64,000 bases of DNA from Amborella trichopoda (Eukaryota > Streptophyta > Magnoliopsida > Amborellales > Amborellaceae), in NCBI RefSeq assembly GCF_000471905.2, contig NW_006495875.1, positions 193,041 to 257,040 on the forward strand. Direction: 5' to 3'. Of the stretch, positions 46,901 to 60,539 are shown one piece after another. Below the pieces are notes generated by a model. It saw nothing but the letters and a program-made list of their open reading frames with translations. It did not search any database and was not told the origin of the DNA. The translations under genes and the position numbers were made by a program. The stretch's first letter is position 1; each line of letters begins with the position of its first letter.

Positions 46901-49900
46901 CCACACTCATTCTATGGATATGTTATTTCTAGACCGCCTAATATTCAGTCTCATAAAACATAGCCGATCTTACCGTGATCCTATCAAATTTCTCCTTCAT
47001 TTTCATTGGCATGCGCAATCACGTAAGACTCCAGAAGCAAATCTCCACTTTTCATCCACTTAGCTCTAATTCTATGCATGACATCTTCCTCAATCTCTTC
47101 ACTCCCATTGGTTATCCATCTTAATTAATTCCCCGTTTCTACTCCTATTAGTACTAAACTTGCATTCTATATATATTGTCTGAATTAAGTTAATTTTAAA
47201 ACCTTAGATTCTAAAGCATCCCTCAAAAGTTCCAACTTCGCATTGATGCCGCCTCTAATCTCATCAATCAAAGCTATGCCAACCGCAAACAACACACATC
47301 ATAGGACCTCATGCTATAGATGCCTAGTTAACTCGTTCATAACCAAGGCAAAGAGATGTAGGCTCAACGATGACCCCTAATGTAGGTATATTGTCACCGA
47401 AACTCGCTTCCTTCACTAGTTGTCCTCACACTAGTTAAAGCTCACTCGTACATATCCCTCACCAATCAATAAATCGTTAAAAAACACATTTCTATTTGAA
47501 CATCCACCAAATTAACTCCCTAGGTACCATATCATATGCTTTCTCTAAATAAATAAATACCATGTGGAGGTATTTTCTCTTCTATGTAAACTTCTCAATC
47601 AATTGCCTAAGTAGGAAAATAGCCACAATAATTGACCTCCATGGCATAAAATCGACTCCTTGGCATAAAATCGAGTTGATTATCTGATATACTCGTTTCA
47701 TGTCGTAGTCGTGGCTCAATCACTCCCTCCCACAACTTCATAGTATGGCTCATAAAGTTTGATCCCTTGATAGTTCATACAACTCTATGTCTCTTCAGTT
47801 ATTGTAAATAGATACTACAATAGTTTTTCTCCATTCGTCTGGTATTTTTATTGTTCTCAAAATCTTGTTGAACATTGGTGAACTAGAATATGCCAATATC
47901 TCCCATGCACTTCCAAACCTCTATTGATATACGATCCGTAACTAAGGCTTTCCTATCTTCATCTTCTCAAAGCTTCTTTCATTGTAGATATCATAATCAT
48001 ATGAATGTATCTTTGACCTCTGACTTCATTTATGTTAAACGTTCCTCGTCATCCTTCAAGAAAACCATATGATCCTCACTCTCAATGTATTTAACATGAT
48101 CTAGATCCTTGCACTTCCTCTCTCTCATTTTTGCTAGTTTGAAGACATCTTTTACTTTCTCTTGTACCCAATCTATTGTATAAATCATCATATGCCTTAG
48201 GCTTAGCCTTGGTATTTTCTTAGCATTCTTCATGGCATATTTATATTCTTTTAAGGTTTGATCATTTCTCTTCCATGACCAAGCTTTGTAATATATTCGT
48301 TTTTTGCTAATAGCTTGTTGAACCTCATTACTCCACCACCAGTTTCCTTACCAGAATGTCATTTCCCTCTAAATTCTTCTAAAATGTCTTCTGCAACTTT
48401 CTTAATACAATCATTCATCTCATTCCACACAACATTAACTTCGTCATCAAAATTTAGTTTTCCTTCTTTTATCAATTAATTCCTAAATAAATCTATTTTA
48501 TCCCTTTCTAAATTCCACCACCTAGTTCTTGGACACCAATTAATTTTATCATCTCTTTATACAAACATCCATAACCATTAGTCTGTGATGCATGGTCGGT
48601 CTCTCTTCTAGGATAACGTTACAGTCTTTACATGATCATCATTTTTGCATTTTTAACTCGAAAAAAGTTTATCTTACTTTTATATGATCCACTTTTGTCA
48701 GTTACGAAGTGTTCATCTCGCTTTTTATAATAGGTATTTGCTATTGCTAGGTCGTAAGCTATAGCAAAATCAAGAATAGCATCACCCATCTCATTTCTTT
48801 TCCCAAATTCATGTCCTCTACGGATCTTTCCATTTGATTCCTTGGGAACTCCACTCATATCCTCCCAGAATTATCTTTTAATTCTACCTTCTAGTCCTAT
48901 CTATGATGCATAAACACTAACTGCATTAACTATCTCCTCCCCTAATACAAGTTTAATTAATAGGAGCCCATCACCTACACTCCTCACATCAACTACTTTA
49001 TCCTTTAAATTTGTGCCTACCATTATACCTATGCCATATCTATTGCTATTCAAAAGAAAAATATTATTTAATATAAAAAATTCAATCCATGCCCTTAAAT
49101 TTAAAAACCAAAACAAAGTTTTCCTTTCTCTAGCACCCAACATTAAAAGGACTCACCTTATAAAATCAAAATAAAATATTAACAAAGACAACAATAATAT
49201 TTGGAAATACAGAGATCAAGAGAGACATAGTGTAGACAGACAATAGCAAGAGAAAGCATTGAGAGAAAGAAACATAAAAACCTGAAAACAATATGACATT
49301 TTTTTTTCCAAATCTCACTATTTTTCCTCAGAAAAGAAAAAGAAAAGGAGGAATTATTCAGGTAAAAGTTAATTTTCATAAAATATAAAATATATTCAAG
49401 AATCTAAAAAATAAGAAGCAAGTATACTATATCACATATTTCACTTAAAAATAAAAAAATAGTGATCATTAAATATTAAAAATAATAAAAACCAATAGTT
49501 ATTAGTTAAAACATAAAATTATTAGAAATTAGAACACAAAAGTTTCCGAAAAAAATCTTAAAATAGATATAACATAAAAACTAAATGGATGCTCTAATTA
49601 TTATTTTTAAAATTTTTAAAAAAAACTTTAAGTTTTCCTTTTCTCTAGCATTCAAGATTGAAAGCTCTCACCTTATAAAATAAAATTAACTCATAAAATA
49701 GTAGTAAAAATATTATTTTAAAACAGAGAGATCATGAGAGACATGCCGAATGAAAAACAAAAACAAGCTAGAGATAAGAATAAAGAATTAGTTATGAATA
49801 AAAAGTGGTGTCAAAACTCATTATCAAATTAGTTATGAATAAAATTTAATACATCAAAGGTCATCCTAATAAAAGATAAAAGTTATCCAAGAATCTTAAA

Positions 49901-52900
49901 AAAGAAATTAAAGTTCGTATACTAGCACATATTTTTGTTAAAATTTTAAAAATTATAAATTGGTAATCACAAACCTTAAAAAACGATAAACAAAATTTAA
50001 GACATAAACAACATATCTAATTTTTTAGAAATCTTTAAGAAACAAAATATATATTATTTAAACGATAGGGGAATTAAAGATTAGTTATGATCAACTTTGA
50101 ATATGTCAAAATTTGCATAAAAAATAAAAGCTACCCAGAATCTCATAAAAAAACAAAACAATTAAAATTACTACATCAAATCACATACTTTTACAAAATT
50201 TATATAATTGTAATTAGATAACCTTAAAAAGTAGCAACACAAATTTTAAAAGATAAAAATAAGAAAGTAAAATACATGCCCCTTTAAAAACTCCTTAAAA
50301 AGAATAAAAATACATTATTTAACATAAATCACCATGTCGTCCTCTAAAATAAAAAAGAAAATATTAAGTTTTCCATTTCTCTAGTACCAAATCACATGTT
50401 TTATTGCAAGTTACAATAATTGAAATACAAAAAAGTAATAGAGAATATTCAAAACACAAAAACACGAAATGAAAACATCTAACTTTTAAAAGACACTGAG
50501 AGAATAAAATAGATACATTATTTCACATACAACGCCAATCTTCAAACATAAAACATAAATTCTAAAATTCCAATCTCTCAAGAAAAAAAAATTAAATATG
50601 AAATTATCCTTTCAAAATGGATAATAGTAAGAGAAAGCTAGAGGAGATGGGAAAATGCATATTAGTCATGAAATTTTTTTTCGTTTTTTTTTTTTCAGAG
50701 TGAGAAGGATGACAAGTATAAATACAGTTAAAAAAAACCACAGGTAACCCAAATACTGGGTGCTCAGACTATAAAACAAGAATGATAGAAGTAAAGAGCA
50801 TTTATACAACCAAAAGAGTAACAAATATAAAGGTGGGATGTAAATAGAAATATAAAATCTGGGTCCTATAGGGATAGAGAGGAATACGAAGAAAACAAAA
50901 ATAGAAAAAGGAGAAGGAAGCGAGAAAGGAAGTGCCTGTTGAGCAAAAAGGAAAATCCAACATTTGATTGGGAAAAAGGAGATGCGAAAGATAAAGCGGA
51001 TAATTTAGAAAACGATTGGCGACAGCCATAAAAGAGATAGGACCCACTTATAAGGGAAGATGAAAACGTAAGTGCTACAAGGAAACATAGCTCATATTAA
51101 GTGGAGAGTTTGGAAAGGGAAAGAATGAGGGAGGAGAATTGCTTTTAGGTGAATAAAGGGAGGAGAAGAGATGGTACAATGTACAATGGAGTAGTTAAAA
51201 CTACTTTTAAAATGTCGGAATTCAACATTATTCTAGAAACTCAAATAAAAAATTTACGCAAGTATATTAAATCACATATTTTTTGTAATTAAATTTACTC
51301 ATCCTAATATTTACAGTTATAATTATAATACTATTTACATTATCATAATCAAATTATTACATGGTGTTAATAATATATATTACAACCGTTATGTCATATT
51401 TTTAATAATATATTATAAATCGGGTAATAATATTAGAAAAACATAATAATTAAAATGATGTAAACATCACTCATAATATAAGTCATCATTATCATCACTT
51501 ACAATATAAGTATAGTTCACATATTTGTATATAATGTATTCATTATCAAACTAATATTGGGCAATTAAAACAACCTCTTATCATAATTAACGGATAATGG
51601 AACCATAATGAGTATCCTTTTTGACACATCTTACTTAAAGGGCAAAGGTATTTAATAATTATATTAAATTTTTATCATATTTTATCAAACAGACCCTAAT
51701 GAATAATTTTATGAATACAAATCAATAGTTATGATTATACATATTATCATGATAATTTAATTTTTTAAAAATCACTATATAAAATATGAGTAATAGAAAA
51801 TTATATTAAACATTGTAGTGCTACAAATAAAATATGTAATCATATTTATAAATATAAAGTAATAAATGTAATACTACCGAAGTAAGGAGCACCTCAAACC
51901 TATGCTGAAAGATACAGTTTTGGTGCTGGAAAACCTTATGACGGCATAGAAATCCATTTTGTTACCCCTAATATGAAATTTAGGATAAAAAAATGATGTA
52001 AATCGAGCAAATCTATAAACACTTAAATTTTTTGAAAACTGACTGTCCAGATAATACATTACAAGAAACACTATTTTAATGACTTCAAACTTCTTTTTTT
52101 CTTATCCATACATCTCGAGGTTGAGATGATCAATTTGAGGGTTTTTCAGCATTGAAACAACTGTTTCTGATTAACAACTTTCCTAGCTTACTGTATTCCT
52201 GGATTATACACTGAATAGTTATTTGTTTTGCATGCATTAATGTCAAACCCTATTTCAAAAACTTTTGTAGACCTTAATTTGGACTATTTGGCCCGTAAAA
52301 TTAAAAATTTAGATGAAACCAACTTTCTTCGAGGCATTTCATCAAATAATTTCAAGCCATTGCCATGTCATTGAGAATAAGTTCCCAACAATTTCTGTAA
52401 AACACTTCAGGAACATATTGTATATCCAATAAATAAGCTGCATTTATAGGTTTGGTGGGTACAATTTCGTGATCAATAAATGCACCCTTACAAACTTATC
52501 AAAAAAGAAAAGAAAATCTATATAAGTATATCTTAGAGATAGCCTATTGACCATCATCAAATATAAAGAAATGTAGCCACTGGATGCTAAAGAGAGGAAA
52601 CAATTTAATGGATCTATGATGAAAATGCATTATAAATGGTTTCCCATGAGCTAAATGTAAATTTAGTTAAAAAGGAAAACTCCATAAAAAGGAGATTAGT
52701 TCCAACAACTAAAACAGGCTAGCAAGACATTGATATGAAATAGTCCACTAAAGTCTACTATCTATTTTCCAATGCAAATAGAATAAAATGGGGAATCGAT
52801 GAATTGAAGGCATTTTAGGGAGGAAATGATTTACAAAGATTTTATGGAGCATCTGTGCCCACTGGATTTAGAGAGGCAGAAAACAAATTTATAGAGCTTT

Positions 52901-55900
52901 AGAGATTCAGTTCCCTTTAAATGTATTTAGAGAGAGAATTTGATTTGCAGAAAGTATTGGAGCTCAGGAACCCATCTAAGGGGGCGCAAGTGAGAGAAAT
53001 TTTTTTACATAGCTAAATGGATTGCATCCTTCACCTTTCTTAAAGCTTTGGAGCTTTGATGTCCTAAAAATGAATTTAGAGAGTGTTAGGCTTGGGAACC
53101 CGCAAAATACCAATTTTAAGGAGAGGGATAAATTTGTGAGAGAGAGAGAGAGAGAGAGACGATGGAGGGTGAAGCCGTAGCCTAGAGAGAGAGGTTGGGC
53201 AGCACAGACAGACCAAACCCAATCCCATTAGTTTCAATCGATGGAGAAGTGGAAGTCCATTTGATACGGTTTTAGAAATCATTTAAAATTCAAGTTAGAC
53301 TTGAATTCTTGAATTTTAGAGGATTAAAGTATTAGGTGATTATTTAGATTTTAGAGGATAGGATTTGACCTTATAAATGGGTTTAAGAAACTTTTTGGGT
53401 TGAAAGTAAATTAGACATTATAATATTCTAAAATATTTGATATTACATGGCTATCAAATATGCCCTTATAGTCACATGACCTTGGAAACAACAAATGGCT
53501 TGAACCACCAAATACAGTTGAATGAATACGTAATATAAGGTTTTTATCTATTTATATCAACGAAGCCGACCCCAAATAATTGGAATAAGGCTTCTCTGAT
53601 GATCTATTTATATCAACGAAATTGTTTATATTTCGAGATAAGATACGGAGAGTCCCACAGAAATAGGAAGATATGTACGTATCTCATAAAATAAGGAGGG
53701 TTTTGTGAAAGAGTGTAACTCTAGCTTAGGAGAAAAAATCCCATAGAAATATGGAAAACATGTACTCCTGTTTAGGTAAGTAGATATCAAAAACTTAGGG
53801 CCTGTTTGGATGACAATTAATTTTATCTAGAATAGATTATAATATCTGAAATTAATATACTCTGGATAATATTATTTTGTCAGTGGTTTGGTACAAATTA
53901 TTTTATTTTTTTGAGAAAAAGGCTAATTGGTACAAATCAATATATTATAGATAATATTATTTAAATATTTAATGTTTTCGGTGATTTCCAACTATACTTC
54001 GCTCTTTCTAGACAAAACACGTGATTTCAACATATTACTTGGAATAAATCAAAAACATCTTTTCAAAAAGATAAACTTCTATGTAAAACTGCCTATAAGC
54101 TCATCTCAAATAACTTCATTAAGGACACTGCCAAGCGTTCATTACATAGTCTAAGAAGCCTTTTTTAGCCCAATTAATATAGGCCATCCATTTTGGTGAG
54201 ATGCTTCGATCTAGGCCTTGAAAGGATTTTTTTCTTTTCCAAATTTTTTAGGTAGCGTTATTATCATTAGATTAATAATGTTAAAAAATAAAAATTTGAT
54301 TTTGAATTGGTGAAGGCCTAGATCTTGAAATTCACCAAATGGATGGTCTAGATTCATTGTTAGAGGGACCTCATTCTAACCATATCTAGGGTGGAGATTG
54401 AATTATATTTTTTAGAATTGATTATTATGATAAAGAGTGTGTATGTAAAATTTGAGGCCAAAAAATTCTACAAATGTGGTTTCCTAGAAGAAATGCAGTT
54501 TCATTATATTTTAATGAGAGGTTGACATGAGATCATTCCCCTATATATATATATTTATAGAGAGAATCGAGTGTTTGCTTGCATGGAAAGTAGTAACCGC
54601 AGAGTTTTGCTGTCCTAAGTACTGACCTGCATGATGACACCAGCAACGGCCACCGCACATTGTGCAGCTTCAGCCCATGATTGCATCTCCTGATGAGCAT
54701 CACATAAATGGAGCAACCACATTATGTGAAGGTCAGGAACATGTGCATACGCCATGGCTAGCCTATGAAAGCTCTCTGCAGCTGCGTATCTGTCCACTGT
54801 CATCAGCGAGCCCTGCCATGGAAGAAAACCAAAGCTGATCTCAGTATCAACTGTACTTGCTGGACAAACTCTCAGTGAATGAGTCTGATGGATGCATGTA
54901 TACCAGGATGGCATGTTCTAAGCCTGCATCAAGGGCTTGAAGCAGACCGTTAGAGAGTAGCTTCACCTCTAACCAAGACCACTGGTTCTTTTCTGACCCA
55001 TCAGGCACTGCCTGAAGAGCACTCACAGGAAGTCCACACTCTTTTAAGAGCTCAGAAGTCCTATTCTCATCTGCCATTTCCTCCAATGACTTTCTCAAAC
55101 GCCGAGCTTCCCCACTCTCTTCAAGTGATCCATCAGACTTCATCTGAGTTACTTGTACATCAGACATCAACTCTGACAAAGTAATCGTGAGCATGACCCT
55201 CAGCCTTGTCGTCTGCAGAAAATAATAAAAAGAACTCTGCAAACAAAAAGAGAAAAACATAAAGGCCAGAAAATGGATTCAAAATGGATTCAAGAATCTG
55301 GAGTCCAATAAAGTTTTGCGACATGCATACCCTCACAAGAATCTGGAGTCCAATAACTGCCCTTTTCCTGATAGAGTCATTTCTGAAAACCGCCAGGCGA
55401 AGAAGATGGAATGCCACTTGCTTCAAGAAGCGGTCATTCTCTCTTGCCATCAATGTGGCACCATGAAGATTAAAGACGCTGTTAAATACAGGAAACATGG
55501 CTTTCCAAAATCCGAGAGGTTGGCTTCGGGAAAAGAAGCTCATAAATATGGATGTAATACAATCCAGCTTCCCATAATCAGTGGCAATGCTGTGGGAAGC
55601 CACGGCAAGAGAGAACTTTCCAGTTATCTCCAAAATTTGGAGACTGACTGCCGCACTCAAGTTTTCTTCCCAAAGCTCCTGTATGCGAATGGATATGATA
55701 ATCAGACATCTTCGTGGATTTTACACTAGAATTTAAAAATGGAAAAGTACAAATGTACCAATTTTTGTCTCAACATGGGGTGCAGAGACTCTCTCAGTGC
55801 TCTTGTGGACCCCCCTATCCGGGAAGACTGAGCCTGGGCCAGAGCTTCTCTCAAGGAGTATGGTTGGCTTGGGGAGCTTAGCTGTGGACTGACTTTGTTC

Positions 55901-57801
55901 CACAAGAAGCCACTCTCCGGTGTTACTTGAGGCTGCAGTAGGCAATATGATCGTAATATTCAGAATCATCAGAAAAATAACATGTAGAAAAATGTTTCAT
56001 TTCAAGTTTTGCCAATCTGAGCCAGTTCAGCTAGGCTACGCATCATTACTATAGAAGGTCCAAACAGTAGATATGATTGATCCATGTCAGTTGTAAATGT
56101 GAGAACCAGTTATGATTTCCACGAAATGATAGGTTCCAAAGAAAAGGATGGATTTTAAATAAGGAAAAGGATACAAAGAGACCACCTATTTTAGCACAAG
56201 GAGGTCACAATCACTCTTGTTTGTTAGATTTTGAATAGGGTAGTTGTAAATGTGTCATTGACTAGAAAGTTTAAAAAAAAATTTCTCAAACTTCATGACA
56301 CACCCCAAGTCATCTAATTTGATATTTAATGACTAAGAGTGATTGTGACCTCCTTGTAACACCGGTAAATGGTCTCATGGTATACAATCCTTTTAAATAT
56401 GGCCATCACGATAAAACATGTTGTGCACACCCCAAAACAGAGCTAATCCAACAAAATATTCCATTGTTGCGGTTATTTGCAAGACTTCAATTAATGGTCC
56501 AACGTTTTTGGGGAAACAACGCCACCATGGCAGATAATTGCTTCATAGCCCCTTACAGTCCAATCCTCTTAGTTACTATGTGCATTATATTGCAATAAAA
56601 CAAAAGGATATCCACTTGCTGAATATCACCATCTCACTATAAAGTTGGATGATTCCTGAACGAAATAAAAAGTATAAAAACACAAAGGCCGCCAAGACTC
56701 CTGACTCAAAAGCTCAAAATGTAGCAAACATTGTGGCAAGTTTGTCACCATTTAGCAAAGAACAGTAACACTGTTGTACAATAAATGGCATAAGGGAAAC
56801 TAATTATTGGACATTTAAGGAATATAACACAGAGTGGCCAATAATTATTGTTTTGCACAGATATAACAAGGAAGCAGAAATGGGTAAACTGTTCAAAAAA
56901 AAATGGCTTCTCTCCTAAAATGTGCGAGCAATTAAACATGTCAGAGATGAACAAATATATATAATTAGAAAACAAAACATAAACACATGAACAACCAATT
57001 GGCTTGGAGCCTTATATATTAAATTCTAGGTAACCAAGCATCATATTTGGATGGAGATCACTATTGGACAGAAACTCATTAAGAACCACATTGACATACT
57101 CGAACTTCCTGTCGAGAGGCTTCAGTCAGGTAGCTGTTGATTGCTGGTGAAAGCCTGTCAGAATACTTGGGAGAAATAGGTCCTTCTCCATCAGGGCTTC
57201 GAGAACTGGAGCCCATAAGCAAAGTGTCAGCCGGTTTCCTATGCTGCCATGCAATACATTCTATCAGAACGTCTCACGGAAAGAAAATATGAACACATTT
57301 TTTAATCAAGAAACCCACGGGAACATCCTGTATCACCTACCCACACTGATTTTAAATTAGCAAGGACGCAACCAAGGAAGAAGGTACAGTAATAGTATAA
57401 CACAAGATGAAAAAATACTTTTTATTTGAAATGTAAGATGAAGAAATACTTTACATGAAAGAAACACCAGATGATGAAATTTAGACAGTTTGAGAGCACC
57501 CAATGCCTGAGCAAAAACATTCAACCAGGATACTAGCAATCATCTAATCCATTTAAAACAGAAAGTCATGAGTAGTACTTGGCTCCGAGTGACAAACAAA
57601 TCATTCACACATACATACCTCAAACAGGACAAGAGATTCTTCCATAAGCTTAAAAAAGAGTCTGGTCCTAGCTATACTTTGCTGCCATGCCTTTACAAGT
57701 GATGCATCATCCAAGTTACGAACAATTTGCATAATACAAATTAGTACTTCACGCTTTTCTATGGCATTAAGATTATAGAACACAGGCATCTCATCCAGAA
57801 T
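43924..57801 (-). CDS. SPK1: SPIKE1 (DOCK-family ROP GEF), C-terminal 865 residues; 5' part outside window
   Basis: Eight coding exons, in transcript order: 57801-57619, 57243-57100, 55932-55759, 55678-55331, 55236-54904, 54812-54627, 45729-44755, 44178-43924 (TAA). Each internal exon is a whole number of codons and all introns seen are phase 0. The protein reads ILDEMPVFYNLNAIEKREVL at the start of this part and ends LSHYIPAILSEL. The last two exons carry the DHR2 (DOCKER) domain, with KLTVDSAVKYLQLANKLFSQ, ATYYRVGFYGSRFGKLDRKE and FSPVENAIGMIETRTAALRG. SPK1 is the single DOCK-type guanine nucleotide exchange factor of plants; it activates ROP GTPases to control actin, cell shape and membrane traffic. 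The family is about 1,800 residues, so roughly half is missing beyond 64000. No frameshift is seen. The gene is convergent with NCA1. Confidence 0.95.
44331..44728. repeat. 199-bp tandem duplication in the last SPK1 intron
   Basis: Two copies with a period of 199 bp begin ACAAAAGTAAAACTGCAGTT (44331 and 44530) and end CATAGGATGA. They differ at scattered positions and fill most of the 576-bp intron 44179-44754. Confidence 0.95.
46620..49145 (-). mobile_element. RTE-type LINE, inactive
   Basis: On the minus strand: an endonuclease part (49143-48628, with DKVVDVRSVGDGLLLIKLVL and EFGKRNEMGDAILDFAIAYD), a reverse transcriptase part (FIYLEKAYDM near 47550, LFALVMNELTRHL near 47340), and a C-terminal part (46895-46629, with NLGVAPIDDKIRESKLRW and HLQRRPRTTPVRSD). 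This order and these motifs are those of plant RTE elements. The catalytic FADD motif reads FAVG (47289-47278) and stops interrupt the frame, so it cannot be active. It is in sense orientation within the SPK1 intron. Confidence 0.88.
49146..51710. other. Long A-rich stretch with diffuse internal repeats
   Basis: Strongly A-rich on the plus strand. The phrase ACAGAGATCAAGAGAGACAT (49207) recurs in altered form near 49725 and, on the other side of the RTE element, near 46423, suggesting that the RTE element may have inserted into an older repeat. Near 51690, TATCAAACAGACCCTAATG resembles a MITE terminus. No coding content. Confidence 0.5.
53252..53468. repeat. Possible MITE
   Basis: The left end AGTCCATTTGATACGG and the right end GCTATCAAATATGCCC form a short imperfect inverted repeat around an AT-rich body of about 200 bp. 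No clear target duplication was found. Confidence 0.35.
53560..53620 (+). repeat. RTE-type LINE 3' tail fragment
   Basis: GCCGACCCCAAATAATTGGAATAAGGCTT matches the conserved 3' end of plant RTE elements (encoding ADP, then an untranslated tail). TCTATTTATATCAACGAA is duplicated on both sides (about 53548 and 53603). It is a very short 5'-truncated insertion. Confidence 0.5.
53797..53960. repeat. MITE-like terminus
   Basis: GGGCCTGTTTGGATGACAAT is a typical start of plant MITEs; the other end was not located. Confidence 0.35.
54155..54510 (-). repeat. Dispersed non-coding repeat, copy 2 (see 560-925)
   Basis: Inverted counterpart of the repeat at 560-925, sharing the blocks listed there, for example CCATATCTAGGGTGGAGATT against the reverse of a CCCTAGATATGG region. 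It lies in the SPK1 intron just upstream of the acceptor side of a dense exon cluster. Confidence 0.65.
55933..57099 (-). other. SPK1 intron of 1.2 kb, nothing recognised
   Basis: The intron lies between QEVR (57100) and PQVTPESGF (55932). The plus-strand 89-residue frame at 56329 has no recognisable content. Confidence 0.7.
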
Positions 57802-60200
57802 CTGCGAAAACACATAGTCAATGGAACAATATTAATCAGCCGCAGAGAGTTAACTCCATGAAAACTAACTCACAGAAAATATCAAAGAAAAGCATAAAAT
57901 AATGATAATCATATCCAAGATCTAAACGATTAAAAAAAAAAAAACACTGAACTATTATATGCAATATCCACTAACCTTTGAATTCATTAGATATACACAA
58001 TTTTGAACCTGATAAAATAGTTATCGGCATGACAAATTATATTAAAAAATTAAATTATATGAAAAATATATGCAATGTGTAACAAAAATGTTCAAGCAAA
58101 TTGGGATAGATAAGGTTTCCAGGGACAACTAAGAAAACTCCATTCTTCATACAATGAGTTCAGGTTAAGTGAGTGGCTTCTTGGGCAGAGATGTGTTTAA
58201 ACAAGCTTCCTGAAGCTGTGCAAGAGACATATTCCTCAGCCACTAGACCTCAAGGACATTTTTCTCTTTTTTTCTTTTGAACATTTATATGTAGGACACT
58301 TTATTGATAAGGTCAGGTGATTAATCAATAGTATAAACTAGCCTAGGTTTGTTCCCGAATAGATGCATTCAAGTCATGGAGATCATCCAAAGAAATATGG
58401 ATGGCAAGAAGATGGTTCATATGGCATTTTTATAAACTAATGACATTCTGATCAAAACGGCGATCCGAATTGGAATCGACTGATCCAGATTAAGAATTAG
58501 GGAACCCAATCCAATTCCCCATATTTATCGAGAACTGCCAGGTTCTATAAAGAACCGCCCAAGTCTATGATAGAACAGGCTGGTGTTAGGGAACCGGGCG
58601 ACATAACACAAGTCCCAATTGTTTGTAAATTTATGTCCTTCTATTTATTTCTAAAATTTTTAAATATTTTTTTTTTACAAAAGAGGGAGGCCTGCCCCTC
58701 TTCTTGGGCAGCCAAGGAGCTACCAAATCTCATATTTCTTTCTTTCTTTTTTTTTTTTTTTTTTTTTGAGAAAATGTTGACTGTAACACTGAAGTATAGT
58801 TGTTACATAACCAAAAAATGGCCTCTATACAAAATAGGGTTCTTACACACCTTGTACATATAAGATGTGAACAAGCAAAAAAGTAAAACCAAAAGGGAAT
58901 CCAACGACCTCCTGTAAACGCAGAAGACCACGAGGTTTGAACCGCTAAGGATAAGAAGGCAGGAGCTGTAAGAAGAGGCAGAAGGCAGATGGGTGAAAGG
59001 GATGCAGAGCATCACCGAGGTATGTGCTTCCAAAGGGTTCCATAGCCAATACATCTTTGTTACTGTATCTAAAGTAATTGGGTGTGCATAACCGAGGGGG
59101 TACCCTTGTAGGCTACACAGAGTACAAAAGTCACAGAAGGCAGCCCCCATGCCAGGAGTTCCATAAATAGTGTCCTTCTATGACAACAGGAGCATAGAGA
59201 ATAGGAAACAACAAGAGATGAAAAGGAGAGCGAGAAGAGGAAGAGAAGTGAGAGGAGCAAGACTAGAGGGGTTGCGAAAAGAGAGAGGTAAATGCCTTTG
59301 TGGTCATAAATGAAAGGATTTGAAGAGAGTCCCAGTTATATACAAAAAAGATAATAGTGCAAGATATTGTGGCAGAGAAGAGTAAGAGAAGAATAGAATA
59401 CGGAGGTAGAATAAGAGAGTAAGGAACGTAGCATTGATAGAGAATCCCAAGAGCAGAATAGAACAGGGAGGTAGAAAAAGAGGAGTAAGAAAGAGAGATA
59501 ATTGTTGAAGAACTTTGTGCCAGTGGTTAAAAGTGATACTTTCTTCCCCTTTTTTTTCCCCTTTTCCTCCCTTCTTGTCGTGTTTCCCTTTTGTACAAAT
59601 ATTAGGTTTTATGTCTTTTTATGTATATGTGTTGCTCATATTCAAGTGAGGGTTTTAATCTGTGTGCATCGACATTTTATAAAGTTTTGAGTAACTCAAC
59701 CAGGATAAAATGTCATTAAAAATAATCCAATTGGATTTTTTCCTACTTTATTGGTCTTAAAATAGTCCTATGATTGCAAAGGTACAATAACGTGATCCTT
59801 TCCACTTAATTTCCATTATCCATTTTTTGATGATTACTTTTTAATATTTAGTGTTGCATAGTGACTTTTAATTATTTGAGTAAGTTGGGTTATCATTTTG
59901 TAAATTTTTTATGGTTATGATTGTTTTCAATTTTTGATTTTGTAAATTATTGCATATTTCTGGAGGTTGGATCACTACAGCTTTTCATATTTTCATAACT
60001 AATTCCGTGTTGCATCTTTAGACTAATTACATAAGTTTTGAAAACCACCAAATACTATACAAGAAAATAGTAAGTTATTGAGTTTTGTATCAATACTTCT
60101 GATTTCTAAATTAATAGTTCCTTCTTGTTGTCTTTTTGAGATTCTGCAATAGTGGGTTTTTAAGTTTTCATTTTGTTGTTCATGATTTGAGTAGGTGAAG
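57802..60200 (-). other. Probable SPK1 intron, 5' neighbour exon not found
   Basis: The acceptor TTTTCGCAG precedes the exon at 57801-57619, so an upstream exon must exist, but none was found up to 64000. A poly-T run (58747-58766) followed by about 400 bp suggests the poly-A tail of a minus-strand retroelement, type unknown. The stretch 59300-60200 is AT-rich with nothing recognised. Confidence 0.55.
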
Positions 60201-60539
60201 ATGTCGGTTTTGTAGTTTTAATAAATAACTTGTTCCAGGGTGGAAATATGGGCCATGACCAATCCAAATGGCAAGAATTGTGTTGAATGCAAATTTTCTA
60301 AGAAACCCCATGTACTCAAGTCCCTGCAGAAGTTAGTAACAAGATGGTGGGCTATTTGCAAGGGATCCAAAAGAAGTGGCAACCCAAAAAAACAAAAAAA
60401 AATTGATAAAATCGCTACATTGGTTGATATTTGGGAAGAGAGAGAAGAAAATAAGTATATGCTCAAGAAGGGGGCTCTAGTACTAGCCCATTGGAGATTG
60501 CACATAGAGGGCCGCAAGCAAAAGGGCTTATGGATTCTT

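Larger units (their letters stand above)
45730..54626 (-). other. SPK1 intron of 8.9 kb
   Basis: The intron lies between the 54812-54627 exon (donor CAG|GTCAGT) and the 45729-44755 exon (acceptor TCTATAG). It contains a CA-rich tract (about 45800-45845), an RTE-type LINE, long A-rich DNA, MITE-like ends and a dispersed repeat copy. The stretch 51710-53240 shows nothing else I can name beyond a (GA)n run near 53140. Confidence 0.9.

Noticed and set aside
58747..59270. LINE fragment after the poly-T run
   Set aside because: The poly-T suggests a retroelement tail, but no reverse transcriptase, zf-RVT or RNase H text could be recognised, so the type is left open.
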